Positions 9,064 through 21,518 of a stretch of 64,000 bases of DNA are shown in pieces (position 1 is the stretch's first letter; every line of letters starts with the position of its first letter). Source of the stretch: Jaltomata sinuosa (Eukaryota; Streptophyta; Magnoliopsida; Solanales; Solanaceae); the NCBI GenBank assembly GCA_003996215.1, contig QJPP01007585.1, forward strand, positions 62,001 through 126,000, read 5' to 3'. Below the pieces are notes generated by a model. That model had not been told where the DNA came from. It worked only from the letters and a program-made list of their open reading frames with translations, and ran no database searches. A program made the position numbers and the translations under genes.

Positions 9064-11238
9064 ACCGTGGTGGAGTAGTAGCTCTCGTCATGGAAAAAAT
9101 GTCGAGAATTCTCCAAAATTGGTCCATTCTATAACACACTTACTTTCCCCGATGTTCCGGAACAACCCCTTCACGTCAACCTCGATTCCGGGAGTTCTAC
9201 TTACCCAAATTTGATTCCAAAAAGTCCCCAGACTCCCTTATGTCTTAGCTACAAGTAAAATGAGCTCAAACCAAGACATCTAACCCAATCCTTACCTGGA
9301 TTGTCCTAGACCACGCCTCGCTCCAAATCCAGCTGAGACTAGCCTAGCCCAAAATTTTAAACTCCCAAATCCGAAGTTTTCTAACTCAGAAACTTGGCAC
9401 GAATAGTTTACCCGTAACGACAAACCAGGTCGTTACAATTTCTTTCTTTTCTCCAACACTAAACTCAATATTCTCTTTACCAAAGTACTCTAATCAGTTC
9501 ATAACTTGGGGAATTCAATTGTTCATCAAGAATTCGTGCTCCCTCGATTATTTTGGTAAGTTCTTCTTCCCCAAAGCTTACCTCTTATCCATAGTTGATT
9601 TTTTTTCCTCCATTGTTGATGATTCTTGAAGCTTGAGAATTTCCTTGTAGAATCTGTTTTCTTGGGCTTGCATGTTTATGGGTTCATGGAACTCACTGCC
9701 TTAGTGAAATTTCTCCCATTGTGGTTAGTATTCTCGCTCAAATTACAGTTTTGTTCCTTAAAATTCCTTCTTTAAATCCTATCTTGAGCGGGCTGTTTTG
9801 TGCCTTTCCCTTGGCCAAAATTGCTCAATTTTGGAGCATGTCTTCTTGGTATTGTTGTGGTTATTGTGCTTCTTTTCGTTCTTAATTTTGGGTTGTGGGG
9901 CCCTCGAGTCCGATGGTGACCCAAAATTTGACTCGGCTATAATTATAGCAATATGGGTATCATTAGTCTCATTTTAATGTGTTATATATGTTTATGATTG
10001 TTTGATTATCTTTTGGAGCTTCTCGGAGCAGTTCAGCCTCATACATCATCGTTTCTGCAGCTTTTTATCGGACGACAAGTAGGTTACGGTCTAAACTCCC
10101 TAGACTTTGCATATATAGGATAAAATTGTACTAATTGGAATCCTTGGGTTGGGTTTATTAGTTGGCACCACAAACCTTGACCGTTTTTCCATGTCCACCT
10201 CATTTCTTTCCTCTGTTGTGTGTAGTATTCTTCGTAGATTAATATTATCACCCTTATGGTCATGTGTGGCCTTATTTTGACTTTGGACCATAGATGGTGG
10301 GGTATTCGGGGGTGTTCGTGAGTCCCAGACATTGTTATCGCGATTTTAGACTGGTTATCTATGTTGTAGAGCGATTGGAGCATGTACAGGGCCGATAGGT
10401 TGATTGTGAGCCGTTGGACTGCTATTTGTGTTTGAGCATGTCATTTCCTTGCATATAAATGGATTTTTACTATAATTTACTACGGTTTTGGCTTCAGGCA
10501 ACCATTACTGGTTTTCTTAACTTTGCATGGCCATGGAGGCCCGTTTTTTACTGTAATGACTTTGAAATGGTTTGGAAATGACTTGTGGATCTTCTTGGGG
10601 TAAAACAGTTAAAAGTTGGTTTTATCATAGTTTTACTACCACTACTAGACTCGGCAGGACCGTAGTGCTAGATTGGATTTTTATTTAAATTAAGGTGATA
10701 TTAGACTCGGTAGGACCGAGCACCAGATCTATTTTACCACGATTTTAGACCCAGTTATGTCTGGGTACCCTTGGTGGGGTTTGAGACTTATTTCAAAGTT
10801 TTATACCTGGGCAGAGTCTGTGCATGCATATTAGAGATTTGAGCTACTAGTTGGGATCCGAACCTACTCCTGATGATGTTTTCGAGATTGAGATATAGTA
10901 TATGGTCGAGGACCTACATGGACCTTGCCGATCCAGGCCATGGGCTTTGGGCTGCATGCACCGAAAAAGGGGTATATAGTGGAGTAGAGATATACGAGTA
11001 ATGTCCTTTCATGGAACCTACTTGTTGGGCCCTTTAGGCGCTGGAGGAGGTACATACAGAGTTATTGTTCCACCCAAATTTCATCATGCATCATATCATG
11101 CATTTGTGTGAGATTCCACCCTTATTCTTCCGTTTCTTGCTAGATGGTAGCCCATTACTAACCGTTCTGGACTATGAAGATTGGTTCACCTACTGGGGGT
11201 TGTAGGTGCCATCATGACCGAGAAATTGGATCGTGACA

Positions 11239-12190
11239 TACACTGTAACAGTTAAATAATCATAGTCACTAACACTATGACCCATATCAACAGTGATCGA
11301 AACTCTCAAAGGCAACTTGTAAAATAAGCAACGAAGATATTGACAATGTTTTGCTTGAAAATTAAATATATATTTTTTAACTGTGTTTCTTAAAAAAACT
11401 TTAAAAGAAGGATTATATGTTTCTCGTATATACTCAATAAAATCGGAGTATGAAGCAAAATAAAAAGGCAAACCACAAACAGCAATCATTTTAGCAATAT
11501 TTTCACGATCTCTTTCAATACTATATTAATAGGGCCAGTTGGGTTGGAAGCGTCTAATGTTCCCTGAACCATGTTAGAACCCCCTACCGATCCAACCGGA
11601 GTGCCAATAAAATCGCGGGAGGGATCGACTTCAAGTCTAGCAGCTTTATATTCAATAGGACAACAACCTAACAAACGTCTATGTAACCCCCTTATCCCAC
11701 CTGAGGATCCACCAGTTCCATGTATATACTGTTTTTTACATTTATTACATATAGCATGAGTTTTTTTCTCATTTTGTGTCATATATTGCCACACAACAGA
11801 AGTTTTAGGACATTGGCCTTGACCCTACCCCTAGTAGGGGGTATAGGGGGGAGGTCAACTCCAGACTGAGTTGGAGCTGCGGTAATCGGACTAGTAGGTG
11901 TATCATCTAATTCTTATTGTTCTAATTCAACTTCTTCCTCAATATCTTCTTCAAAATTACCATAAACAAATTGCAAAGTTTCATGATCAAGTTGAACATT
12001 CGAATTAATATCACGGGGATGGAAAAAAGAAGTTTCATCAACATGTGTAAATTCATCCGTATTAATTCTAACTTGAACCTTTGATTTAGAAGAATTACTA
12101 CTTTTACTATTTTTTCTGAAAAATACTTTAGATACCTTACCAATAATTTTTGTAGTAGTCTTACCAATATATTTTTTTACCGAAATCCAT
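11239..12190 (-). pseudogene. hAT-type transposase, N-terminal part, decayed
   Basis: On the minus strand the ATG is at 12190. An acidic N-terminal region is followed by a BED-type zinc finger (VWQYMTQNE, then CNKCKKQY and the HRRLLGC end, about 11800-11650), then a hAT region ending near RVSITVDM and VTIQFLG (11490-11240). The protein would bind the element ends and catalyse cut-and-paste transposition. There are frameshifts after codon 9, between the acidic region and the BED finger, and near 11515 where the reading frame changes. The catalytic C-terminal half with the dimerisation domain is missing because element A is inserted at 11239. Confidence 0.75.
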
Positions 12191-12469
12191 ATTAAACTAA
12201 ATAAAATATAAACATAAGCAAAATAAATATAATATAAAAATGAAATGCAAAATTAAATAATAGAAAGATGGAACGAATGTACCAAATGTCTGCGTAAAAG
12301 CAGACGTATATAACTGAAAGCTGAAATTGAGATATTAAACTTGAAGCTTGAAGATTGCTCTAAAATAATTCACAAAATCACAACCATATTAGTAGTAGAA
12401 GTAAAGAGAATATAGAATCTACAGATGAAGAAGAGATTATTTGTGAAAAATAATGAAAGGGTGGAGGGG

Positions 12470-12477
12470 TATTTATA
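12470..12477 (-). promoter_or_regulatory. TATA box for the hAT transposase
   Basis: TATAAATA on the minus strand lies 280 bp upstream of the transposase ATG at 12190 and inside the transposon, in the correct orientation. Confidence 0.45.
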
Positions 12478-12519
12478 GTTTTAAAATAGGACTAAAATGT
12501 ATTTTAGAGAACTTTGAGG

Positions 12520-12810
12520 TTAAAGGGGGTAGGGGGTGGTTTTTTTTTTGGGGGGGGGGGGTAATAGGGGTTGATTGAGGGGGACGAACCGTTGGGGTAG
12601 GCCTCCCTAACGGCTAGTCCGATGGATAAGTTTTTTAAAAAAAAAATTGAAAAATTACCGTTGGGCCAACCGGTCTGGACTGAGCTGGTACCGGGACAAC
12701 CGGGCTGGATCCACTGGTAAAAATACCCGACCCATCCCATCCCCCATCCCGCTCCCATCCCATTGCCCCCGCTAGTCCGGGACAACCGGTACCGAGAACT
12801 GGGATGAACC
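12520..12810 (-). other. Subterminal region of the hAT transposon
   Basis: G/C-rich arrays repeat CCGGTTG/CCGGGACAACCGG and CCCATCCCATCCC, with a run of 12-13 G near 12549. hAT ends typically carry short subterminal repeats bound by transposase. The array resumes at 37076 after Tekay element B and ends at 37105. Two open frames here (12504-12785, 12635-12856) are products of the repeats. Confidence 0.55.
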
Positions 12811-15800
12811 TGTAATGATTCTTCTGGTCATTTTTGCGTTTACGCCTTCTTTCCACTGCTAAAGCTTTCCTGTAATGGCCTTAAGTCATTTATGACTTGC
12901 TGATACCAGTGGTTTGATGCCCTGGTCATTCGTTTGGTCGTTTTGGCCGTTTGCCTGTTTTAGAGCCTTAACTTAGAATATCGTTGACTTTAGTCAACAT
13001 TCTTGGTAAACATACTCGGAATTGAATTCCGACAATTTTGTTAGCTCCATAGCATGGATTTTGATCTAGATGGACCCTGGGTCAGATTCTGGGAGCTTTC
13101 AATTTAGTTTTGTCTGGGTTTTTGTATTTTAACCAAGTTGAACTTGAAAGTTTGACTTTGGTCAATATTCAGAGAAGACGGCCTCGGATGGAAATTCTAT
13201 GTGACTATTAGCTCTGGAATGTCGACTTTGGGCTAGGGGAACCTTTGATTCGGGTCCCGGGGCTTCCAGAATTATTTTGGGGTATTGAGTTCTGAGTTAG
13301 TTTTGGTCATGGGACCCACTTTTCCTTAAAACAATCTCTGTTGATAAATTTATTGATTCCATTGAGTCCAGAATGTCATTTCCACTCAAATTGCTCTATT
13401 GGTTTGTGAGTATCGGGTTTCAATTATGCCGGAATGCCCTGTAGAAGTTTAGAAAATTGCAGATTTTTCTGTTGCGGGTCAGCTTTAAATAGTTGTTGGC
13501 AGCTTTATTTTCAGCTTTTGCTCTCATCTTCCCAACCCGTTTTCTCCATCATTTTTACATAAAATTCCTTCAAATCTTCACTTGCTCTTACCCATAACTT
13601 GGAGGAATAATTGTTGCTAATTCGGGTGTGTTTCTTGGCCTCGTGAATAGGTAAAATCTCATGTTAACTTCCGTTAATTTCCACAAATTTTATTCTTTAA
13701 ATTCTTGTTTTTCATGATTTTCAGCTTATTTCTTTCACTTCTTTCAACTCCAACTTCATTTTTCTCAACTCTAATTACTCAAGAATAGTGTGGGCTCGTG
13801 GAAATTCTCCAAATTATTATTAATCTCGCTCCTTTATCGTTGGTAAGCCTCTTCTTCTCCAAGCCTTGTTCTTCTCTTCAAGCTCAGAAACCTCCATGGT
13901 TGAGGCTCTTACAAGCTTGATTTTTCTTGGGTTAAAGCTGCGTTGGAGAGCTTGATTGTTCGTGGTAGCTGTAGTTCCGGTCCGTGGTCAATTCTTGCTT
14001 CCAAATTGGTATGTTTCCGCCCTTGAAAATTATAATTCTCCACTTTTGTTCTCATGAATTAGTAGTACTTCGGGGCTATTTTGAGCCCCAAAACGAACTC
14101 CATTTGTTCTCAAATTTTGAGCATGGGTTCCTAAATTTACCGCGGATATACTTGTGAATTTTATTTTTTGTTTTGTTGTACGAGCCTTGAGGGTTATTTT
14201 TTTACCCAATTTTTCGTATAGCGATATGGGTGTCGTTTTTCTCGTCTTGACACCTAGATTATGTTCTTAATAGTGTGGCAGCTTTCTGAGGATATTCAAA
14301 AAGGGAAGGCACACGAGTGATGGTTCGTGTTTGCAGTTCAGCCCCGAGGTAGGTTACGGTTTAAACTCCTTAGACTTAGCATATGTAGAATAAAATTGTA
14401 CTAATGGGCATCCTTGGGTTGGATTTACTAGTTGGTACCATAGACCTTGACCGCTTTATTCACGTTCTATTACTTTTCTTCATCCGATGTTTGTAGCACT
14501 TATTTTATACATTCTATTCACCCTTGTGGTCTTGTGTCGCCTTATTTAGACTCTGGAACATAGTTGGTGGGGAATAGGAATGTCTGTGAGTCTTGGACAT
14601 CGTTATTATTGATATAGAGCTAGCTATCTGTGTTGTAGAATGATTAGAGCCTGTGCAGGACCGATAGGTTGATTGTGAGTCGTTGGGCTACTGATTGTGT
14701 TTGAGCATGTCATTATCATGCATATAAAGGATTTTTTACTTGATTTTACTGCGATTTTGGTTTCAGCCCTTCTACTGATGATTTCTAAAACCAGCATGGG
14801 CCATGGGGCCCATTTTTGGTAAATATGATTGCAAAGAGGTTGGTATCATTTTAACGAATCTTTTTGGGGTAAGAAAAATAAAAAGGATATTTTATCACTA
14901 TTTCTACTATTACTAGACTCAGCGGGGCCGAAGGCTAGACTTGTTTTACTACAGCTTCTGTGATAACACTAGGCTTGGTAGGGCCATACGCTAAAACTAT
15001 TTAATTTACTGATTTAGACCCGGATACCCTCCAGGCAGCTTTACTTGGGAATTTTTGAGATTGCGGGGCATCTAGTATGTTGGACAGAGGCCTCCATGGA
15101 CCTTGCCATTCTAGACTAGGGGCTACATGTTGCGAGTGCCAGAGGGGGGTATACAGTGTAGGAGAGGTATACGTGTGTGACCTTCCAGGGATACTGTCTT
15201 CTGGGCCTTATAGGACACCAAAAGCGGGTAACATATGGTATTACTATCACTCTTGGCTTAGCATGGCATGTCATACCATTCATTTGTATGAGGTTCCACC
15301 CTTGTTTGCTGGTTGTTGATTGTACGCTTTGGTAGTATGGGATGTCGGAGGGTTTATCTTCACTTGTTTGTGTTCCTTGGGTGTTTGGGCGCCCATGGGA
15401 CTGTAGGTAGACTTATTGTTACTATTTCACTCTATTGGTTCCTATTGTGGTTCTTATGACTTTGGATATTGTTATCGTTAAACTTGGGCTTCCAGTTGTT
15501 GAATTCTTGACTTGAGATTGCATGCTTAGTTGGGTTATCGTTTATTGTATTCGAACATGTTTACTATTTTCTTCCTCTCCTTCTCTATTTGTTGAGGTTA
15601 CCGATATACCGCCTGTTTTTTAAACTCTTCTTTATATACTTGTTGTTGCGAGGATCCGGGGTACGTGTTTCTTTCTGTCACATATGATGTGTTTTTTTTA
15701 GCTAGCCATATGTATTGTTCATGCTTGTATTCCTTCTGTGCTACCTTCCATGTACTTCTTCGTTGCCTTCTGTGACTAGTTGTTTTCTATTATGCTTATT

Positions 15801-16329
15801 ACTACTCTTTTATCTTATATGTGCCCAGTCAGCCTATGATACCTAATGGGTACTAGTTGCTTTGCAATTAGTGCTCATACTGCACTCTGCATCTTCTGGT
15901 GCAAATCCTAGTGTGGGTCATTGTTGTTAGCTCATTGGAGACTCGTGCGAGGAGCTATTTTTGAGATATTTCAAACTGAGGGTGAGCTCTTGGCGACCAG
16001 AGCTTAGCTTTTAGTTATCTTTTATATCATGCACTCTATTACTAATCGGAGACGTGTATATATGGTTTTGGATCCTTTGTACTCCTTTTAAATAGATCCG
16101 GCTCTATACTATGACACCAGGTTTTGGGGTTTGGTTTAGCTTCCACATATGTATATATATTCTTGTTATCTATCTTTTCATCTTGTTACTTTTCTTCCAC
16201 TTGATTATATCATTTCTTTCGCTTAAATGTTAGATGGTAGCCCGTTACTAACAGTTCTGGGCTACGGGGATTGGTTCGCCTACTGAGGGGTTGTAGGTGC
16301 CATCATGACTGAGAAATTAGGTCGTGATA
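12811..16329 (+). repeat. 5' LTR of element B
   Basis: It starts TGTAATGATTC and ends GGTCGTGATA, the final CA mutated to TA. The tRNA primer site follows at once. The open frame at 15077-15319 is an LTR shadow. Confidence 0.9.
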
Positions 16330-16332
16330 GCT

Positions 16333-16344
16333 TGGTATCATAGC
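16333..16344 (+). promoter_or_regulatory. Primer-binding site of element B
   Basis: TGGTATCATAGC differs by one base from TGGTATCAGAGC, the complement of the initiator methionine tRNA 3' end used by most plant gypsy elements. It begins 4 nt after the LTR. Confidence 0.85.
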
Positions 16345-16541
16345 CTAGGTTCACCTATATCATTGGTATAGGAGCCAATGTCTAGTAGAGTCCTGCAGAT
16401 CAGGGTGGAGACGTCCGTACTCAATCTTCGGGAGGCTATAGTGACATCTTAGGAAATATGACTCTCTTAATTTCTTATGTATCATGCGTAATCCTTGGGA
16501 TTTTCTTGAAATCTCACTTGTTCTCATTTATTCTTCTATAG

Positions 16542-19500
16542 ATGGCTCGTACGAGATTGTCGACGTCGGGTGGAGATGAGGCTTTGACTCCAGCTAGGGG
16601 TCGGGGAGGTCGTAGAGGTAGGAGTCGAGAACGTCCCCCAGCGGCGGCAGCTGCTAGAGTTGGGATAGGGCTTGCGCATGATCATGAGCCAGAATTTTCT
16701 CTCGAGCAACATGTGGACCAAGGGGAAGCCCAGGTACCACCAGCTCCAGTGCCAGCTTCAGCCCCAGCTTTGTCTTCATAAATTCAGGGCTTACTGTTAC
16801 AGTTGTTGGGTATGATTGGAGAGCGGCCTTCTGAGGAAGCATAGACATCCGCTCAGGGGGTAGCCCTGGGTGCACCAAGTTCAAGAGCGCAGCCTATTAC
16901 TGCGGCTCCCCGTGATGAGGTTATTCTTATCCCATCAGTTGCACAGCCTCTTGCTCCTCGCCCAAATATGACAGAGATGGAGCATAAGGCATTGGGTAGA
17001 TTCTCGAGATTGACACCTCTGAGGTTTGCTGGTACTTCTGGGCAGGACCCCCATGACTTTATTACTACTTGTGAGGAGATGTTGCACCATCTGGGGTTGT
17101 TGGAGACTCACGGGGTTGGCTATACTACATATTAGGTTGCTTACAGACCATCATCCTCACCTTCTTTGACTTGGTCTGAGTTTTATGAGGCCTTTATGGC
17201 CAAGTTCTTACCTCAGAGCAATAGAGAGAGGCGGAGAGAGGAGTTAACCAGACTTACTCAGAATACCATGACCATCTCAGACTACGAGACCCGTTTCCAT
17301 CAGCTTGCTCCATTTAGGGCCATGATTATTCCTACTGAGTCTGACAGAGTTCGTAGATTTTTTTGGGGGCTACAGAGAGAGTTTAGAGAGCCTTCAGAGA
17401 TATTAGTTGCTAGGGGTCGGTCATTCCAGGCTATTACGGACTATGACCATACTGTAGAGGATTTGCGTCATCATGACACCGGGGCCAGAGATAAGAGGCA
17501 TCGACATCAGGGTAGCTACAGTGGTTCTCGTTATGGTGGTACGGGTTCAGTATAGTGGGGACGAGTTTATCAGCCACAGCAGTATCAGGGTCAGACTAGC
17601 ATACTAGTTTAGGCTTCGCTTCAGACTTTGGGTAGTTCTCAGTTTGAGCAAGAGGACTCTTCGAGAGGTACTACTTCTGGGGCATCAGGACGAGGTGTCC
17701 ACACGGGTTCAGCTGGTTTGTCTCTACAGGGTGGGTCGTCAGTTCCTTGCTATGAGTGTAGAGTCAGCAGTCATTTTGCCAGAGATTTCCCCCAGTGGGG
17801 TACAGCCTGTTATGAGTGCGGAGTTAGTGGTCATTTTGCTAGAGATTTCCCCCAGTGGGGTACAATTCCGCTAGTTGCTCTGCCGGCTCAGCCTATTCAC
17901 TTAATTCAGCCACCAGCTCGAGGAGGTGGTGGTCAGGGTAGAGGAGGTGGCCCATGAGGCAGGACAGGTTGTAGGGATAGTGGTCAGTCAGGTAGTGGTC
18001 GCCGTTAGTTCTATGCAGTCCCTGGGAGACTGGAGGCAGAGGCCTCGGATGTTGTGATCACAGGTATGATTTTTGTATGTCGTCGACCAGCTTATGCTTT
18101 ATTTGATCCTGGATCCACTTGTTCATATGTATTTGTATATTTTATGCCTTGTTTGGGGTTGGCTAGTGAGTCGTTATATGTGCATGTATCTGTTTTGATC
18201 CCACTAGGAGATTCTTTAGTATTGGATCAGATTGTGAGATCTTGCATGATATCTGTTGGTGATTTGGAGACTTGGGGTGATTTGATGATACTTGATATGT
18301 TAGATTTTGATGTGATACTGGGCATGGACTGGTTATCCCCTCATCGTGCAGTTTTAGATTATTATGTCAAGACTGTTACCATCGCCGAGCCTGGTGTATC
18401 CCTGATTGTATGGCAGGGTTCTGTTAGCCGCGCGTCGTCTGGGATCATCTCTTGTCTTCGAGATAGGAAGCTGATTTTGTGAGGGTGTTTGCCTTACTTA
18501 GCATATGTCTAAAATGCTAGTGCCGACCCTTCTTCCCCTGAGTTTGTTCCTGTGGTTAGAGGCTTCCTAGATGTGTTCCCTACTGACCTTCCAGGTCTTC
18601 CACCTGAGAGAGATATTGATTTTTCTATTGAGTTAGAGCTGGGCACTAGGCCCATTTCTATTTCTCCCAATCGTATGGCTCCTGCTGAGTTAAGAGAGCT
18701 TAAGGAGCAGCTCCAGGATTTGTTAGCTAAGGGGTTTATTAGACCGAGTGTGTCGCCTTGGGGTGCTCCCTTTCTATTTGTTAAGAAGAAGGATGGGTCG
18801 ATGCTGATGTGTATTGATTATCAGCAGCTGAATAGGGTTACTGTGAGGAATGGGTATCTGATATCGTATATTGATGATTTGTTTGATCAGCTCCAGGGTT
18901 CAGTCGTGTTTTTGAAGATAGATTTGAGGTCAGGCTACCATCAATTGAGGATTCTGGAAGAGGACATTCCTAGGACAGTATTTAGGACATGTTACAACTA
19001 TTATGAGTTCCTGGTGATGTATTTTGGGTTGACTAATTCCCCCACAGCTTTCATGGATCTGATGCACAGGGTGCTTAGCCCGTATTTGGACTCCTTTGTG
19101 ATAGTATTCATAGACGACATTCTAATATACTCACGGAGTAGAGATGAGCATGAGAAGCACTTGAGGATTATACTCCAGACTTTGAGAGATCATCAGCTTT
19201 ATGCCAAGTTCTCAAATTGCAAGTTTTGGCTTGAGTCATTTGCATTCCTAGGACACGTGGTGTCTAAGGATAAGATTAGAGTAGATCCGAGTAAGATTTC
19301 AGCAGTCCGTGATTGGCCTATACCTACTACTCCTACTGAGGTTCGCAACTTTATTAGGTTAGCCAAGTACTACAGATGGTTCGTTGAGGGATTTTCTTCC
19401 ATAGCAGCACCCTTGACTATGCTGACTAGGAATGATGTTCCATTTCAATGGTTAGATTAGTGCGAGGATAGCTTCCAAAGGCTTAAGGCCTTATTGACTT

Positions 19501-21508
19501 CAGCTCCTGTATTGACTTTGCCGGTTGAGGGTCAGAGTTTCTCCGTATATTGTGATGCTTCTGGGGTTGGTCTTGGTTGTGTGTTGATGCAGCAGGGACG
19601 TGTGATTGCATATGCATCGAGGTAGCTAAAGGTTCACGAGCACAACTACCACTCCCCATGATTTGGAGTTAGCAGCAGTTGTTTTCGCGCTCAAGATCTG
19701 GAGGCACTACTTATATGGAGTTCATTGTGAGATATTCATTGATCACCGTAGTCTTCAGTACATTATGAGTTAGCAAGAGTAGAACTCGAGGTAGAGGAGA
19801 TGGATTGAGTTGCTGAAGATCTATGATTTCACTATTATGTACCATTTGGGCAAGGCAAACATGGTAGCAGATGCCTTGAGTCGAAAGGCGGTGAGTATGG
19901 GTAGCCTAGCTTCACTTTCAGTTTTTGAGTGACCGTTGGCCTTGGACATCCAATCCTTGTCTAACTGCTTGATTAGGCTTGATTTGTTGGATCCCAGTCG
20001 AGTTCTTGTTAGTGTTGAGGTTTGGTCTACTCCTGTTTATCAGATACAGAGCCATCAGTTTGAGGATTAGTAGTTGTGTGACCTTCGAGATCAGGTTGTT
20101 CGGGGTGAGGCCAGCCAGGCTACTCTAGATTCAGAGGGGGTTCTGAAGTTTGCTGGTCAACTTTGTGTTTTGAGGGTTGGTGATTTGATTCAGTTGATAC
20201 TCTATGAGGCACATTGTTCTAAATACTCTATTCATCCTGGTGCGGCGAAGATGTATAGAGACTTGAGACAGCTTTATTGGTGGAGTGGTATCAAGTTAGA
20301 TATAGCAGAGTTCGTGTCTAGGTGCTTTAACTGTCAGCAGGTGAAGTTCGAGCATATTGGACCTGGTGGGTTATGCCTCGACTTCCCATTCCTGAGTGGA
20401 AGTGGGAAGGGATTACTATGCATTTCATGGTTGGTTTGCCTCGTACCTCTAGGGGTTTTGATTCCATTTAGGTGTTTGTGGATCGGCTGACTAAGTCAGC
20501 CCATTTCTTGTCAGTTCAGACTTCTTACAGTGCTGAGAGGTTAGCTAAGATCTATATTCGTGAGGTTGTTCGGTTGCACGGGGTTCTAGATTCTATCATT
20601 TCAGACTGCGGCACTCAGTTCACATCTCAGTTTTGGAGAGCTATTTAGCGATATTTGGTTACAGAGGTTAAGCTTAGTACTGCTTTCCACCCTCAGACAG
20701 ATGGCCAGTCATAGAGGACCATCCAGGTCCTAGAAGACATGTTTTGAGCCTGTGTGCTTGATTTTGGAGGTTCTTGGGATCAGTTTGTGCCTTTGGCTAT
20801 ATTTGCGTATAATAATAGCTTCCATTCTAGCATTGGCATTGCACCCTTTGAGGCATTGTATAGTAGGCATTGCAAATCGCTGGTTGGTTGGTTTGACAGA
20901 TTGGAGTCCAGGCTACTAAGTACTGATTTACTTCGGGACTCCTTAGACAGAGTTAGGGTGATTCAAGATAGACTTCGACCTTCTCATAGTAGGCAGAAGA
21001 GCTACGTTGACCGTAGACTTCGTGCCTTGGAGTTCAGCATTGGTGATTTGGTATTCCTCCGTGTGTCACCCATGAAGGGCGTGATGAGATTTGGTCGGCG
21101 GGGCAAACTTAGCCTTAGGTATATTGGGTTGTTTGAGATCCTCCAGAGAGTTGGTAGTGTTACCTATCCGTTAGCCTTGCCTCTGATGTTTACAGCTATG
21201 CATCTGGTGTTTTATGTTTCGATGTTAGGACGGTATGTTCCAGATGAGTCTCATGTGTTGCATTGGGAGTCGGTTCAGTTGGATGAGAGCTTGTCCTTTA
21301 TTGAGGAGCCAGTTGCTATATATTGTCCAGAGATGTGAGGAGGTTGAGGTCTAGGGAGATTCCTGTTGTAAAAGTTCTGTAGAGGCATCATCCAGTCGAA
21401 GAGGCTACCTGGGAGACCGAGATAGATATGCAGGCCCAGTATCTACAGCTATTTGAGCCTTCAAGTACCTCTTTCTTCTTGAATTTCGAGGACAAAAGTC
21501 CTTTTTAG
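16542..21508 (+). pseudogene. gag-pol: Gag-Pol polyprotein of element B, dead
   Basis: Starts at ATG 16542 (MARTRLSTSGGDE). In order: gag (to about 17560), a duplicated zinc knuckle (17748-17867), protease with ALFDPGSTCSYV (about 18090), RT (18590-19300, with FIDDILIYS), RNase H (19540-19900), the integrase zinc-binding region (about 20200-20340) and core (20480-20880), then a GPY/F-like region (about 21100-21180) and a degraded chromodomain. Damage: many in-frame stops, a +1 indel near 19652 and a -1 indel near 20375 that cancel each other, and a 36-nt in-frame deletion at about 17137 that removes 12 residues of the gag core present in element C. It cannot make protein; it could move only with help. 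Confidence 0.9.
17748..17867 (+). repeat. Tandemly duplicated zinc knuckle in gag, both copies damaged
   Basis: Two 60-bp units encode CYECRVSSHFARDF and CYECGVSGHFARDF. The knuckle should be Cys-X2-Cys-X4-His-X4-Cys, but both copies have Phe at the last position. Element C has a single knuckle ending in Cys (HFARDC). The shared Phe suggests the Cys was lost first and the segment duplicated later, or that conversion made the copies alike. Confidence 0.8.
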
Positions 21509-21518
21509 TAGTGGATGA

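Larger units (their letters stand above)
7219..9437 (-). mobile_element. Solo LTR, reversed, inside the LTR of element A
   Basis: On the minus strand it starts TGTAACGACCTGG and ends GGGTCGTGATA. Perfect 5-bp target duplications ATTTC flank it (7214-7218 and 9438-9442). With 2,219 bp, no internal domain and matching flanks it is a solo LTR left by recombination between two LTRs. The terminal CA has become TA. The element type is unknown, probably gypsy from the TGTAACGACC start. It contains four ~41-bp tandem repeats and CCGCTATAGCGG palindromes. Confidence 0.88.
6186..11238 (+). mobile_element. Tekay element A: 3' end of pol and 3' LTR
   Basis: Only the right end of this Ty3/gypsy chromovirus is present. 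Positions 6186-6291 match the end of pol in the element at 23915-35944. The LTR starts at 6292 (TGTAATGACC) and ends at 11238 (CGTGACA). Its left part was displaced by the Athila-type insertion ending at 6185. The LTR is 2,723 bp once the inserted solo LTR and its target duplication are subtracted. It ends in hAT transposon sequence (right flank TACAC). The 3' half, from about 10010, matches the LTRs of elements B and C; the 5' part does not match C. Confidence 0.8.

Noticed and set aside
12504..12856. Two overlapping Gly/Pro-rich minus-strand frames
   Set aside because: They follow the G/C-rich subterminal arrays of the hAT element and lie upstream of its own TATA box.
16333..16344. tRNA-like match at the primer sites (also 27354-27365)
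   Set aside because: Only the 12-nt complement of a tRNA 3' end is present. These are primer-binding sites, not tRNA genes; I saw no tRNA or rRNA gene in the window.
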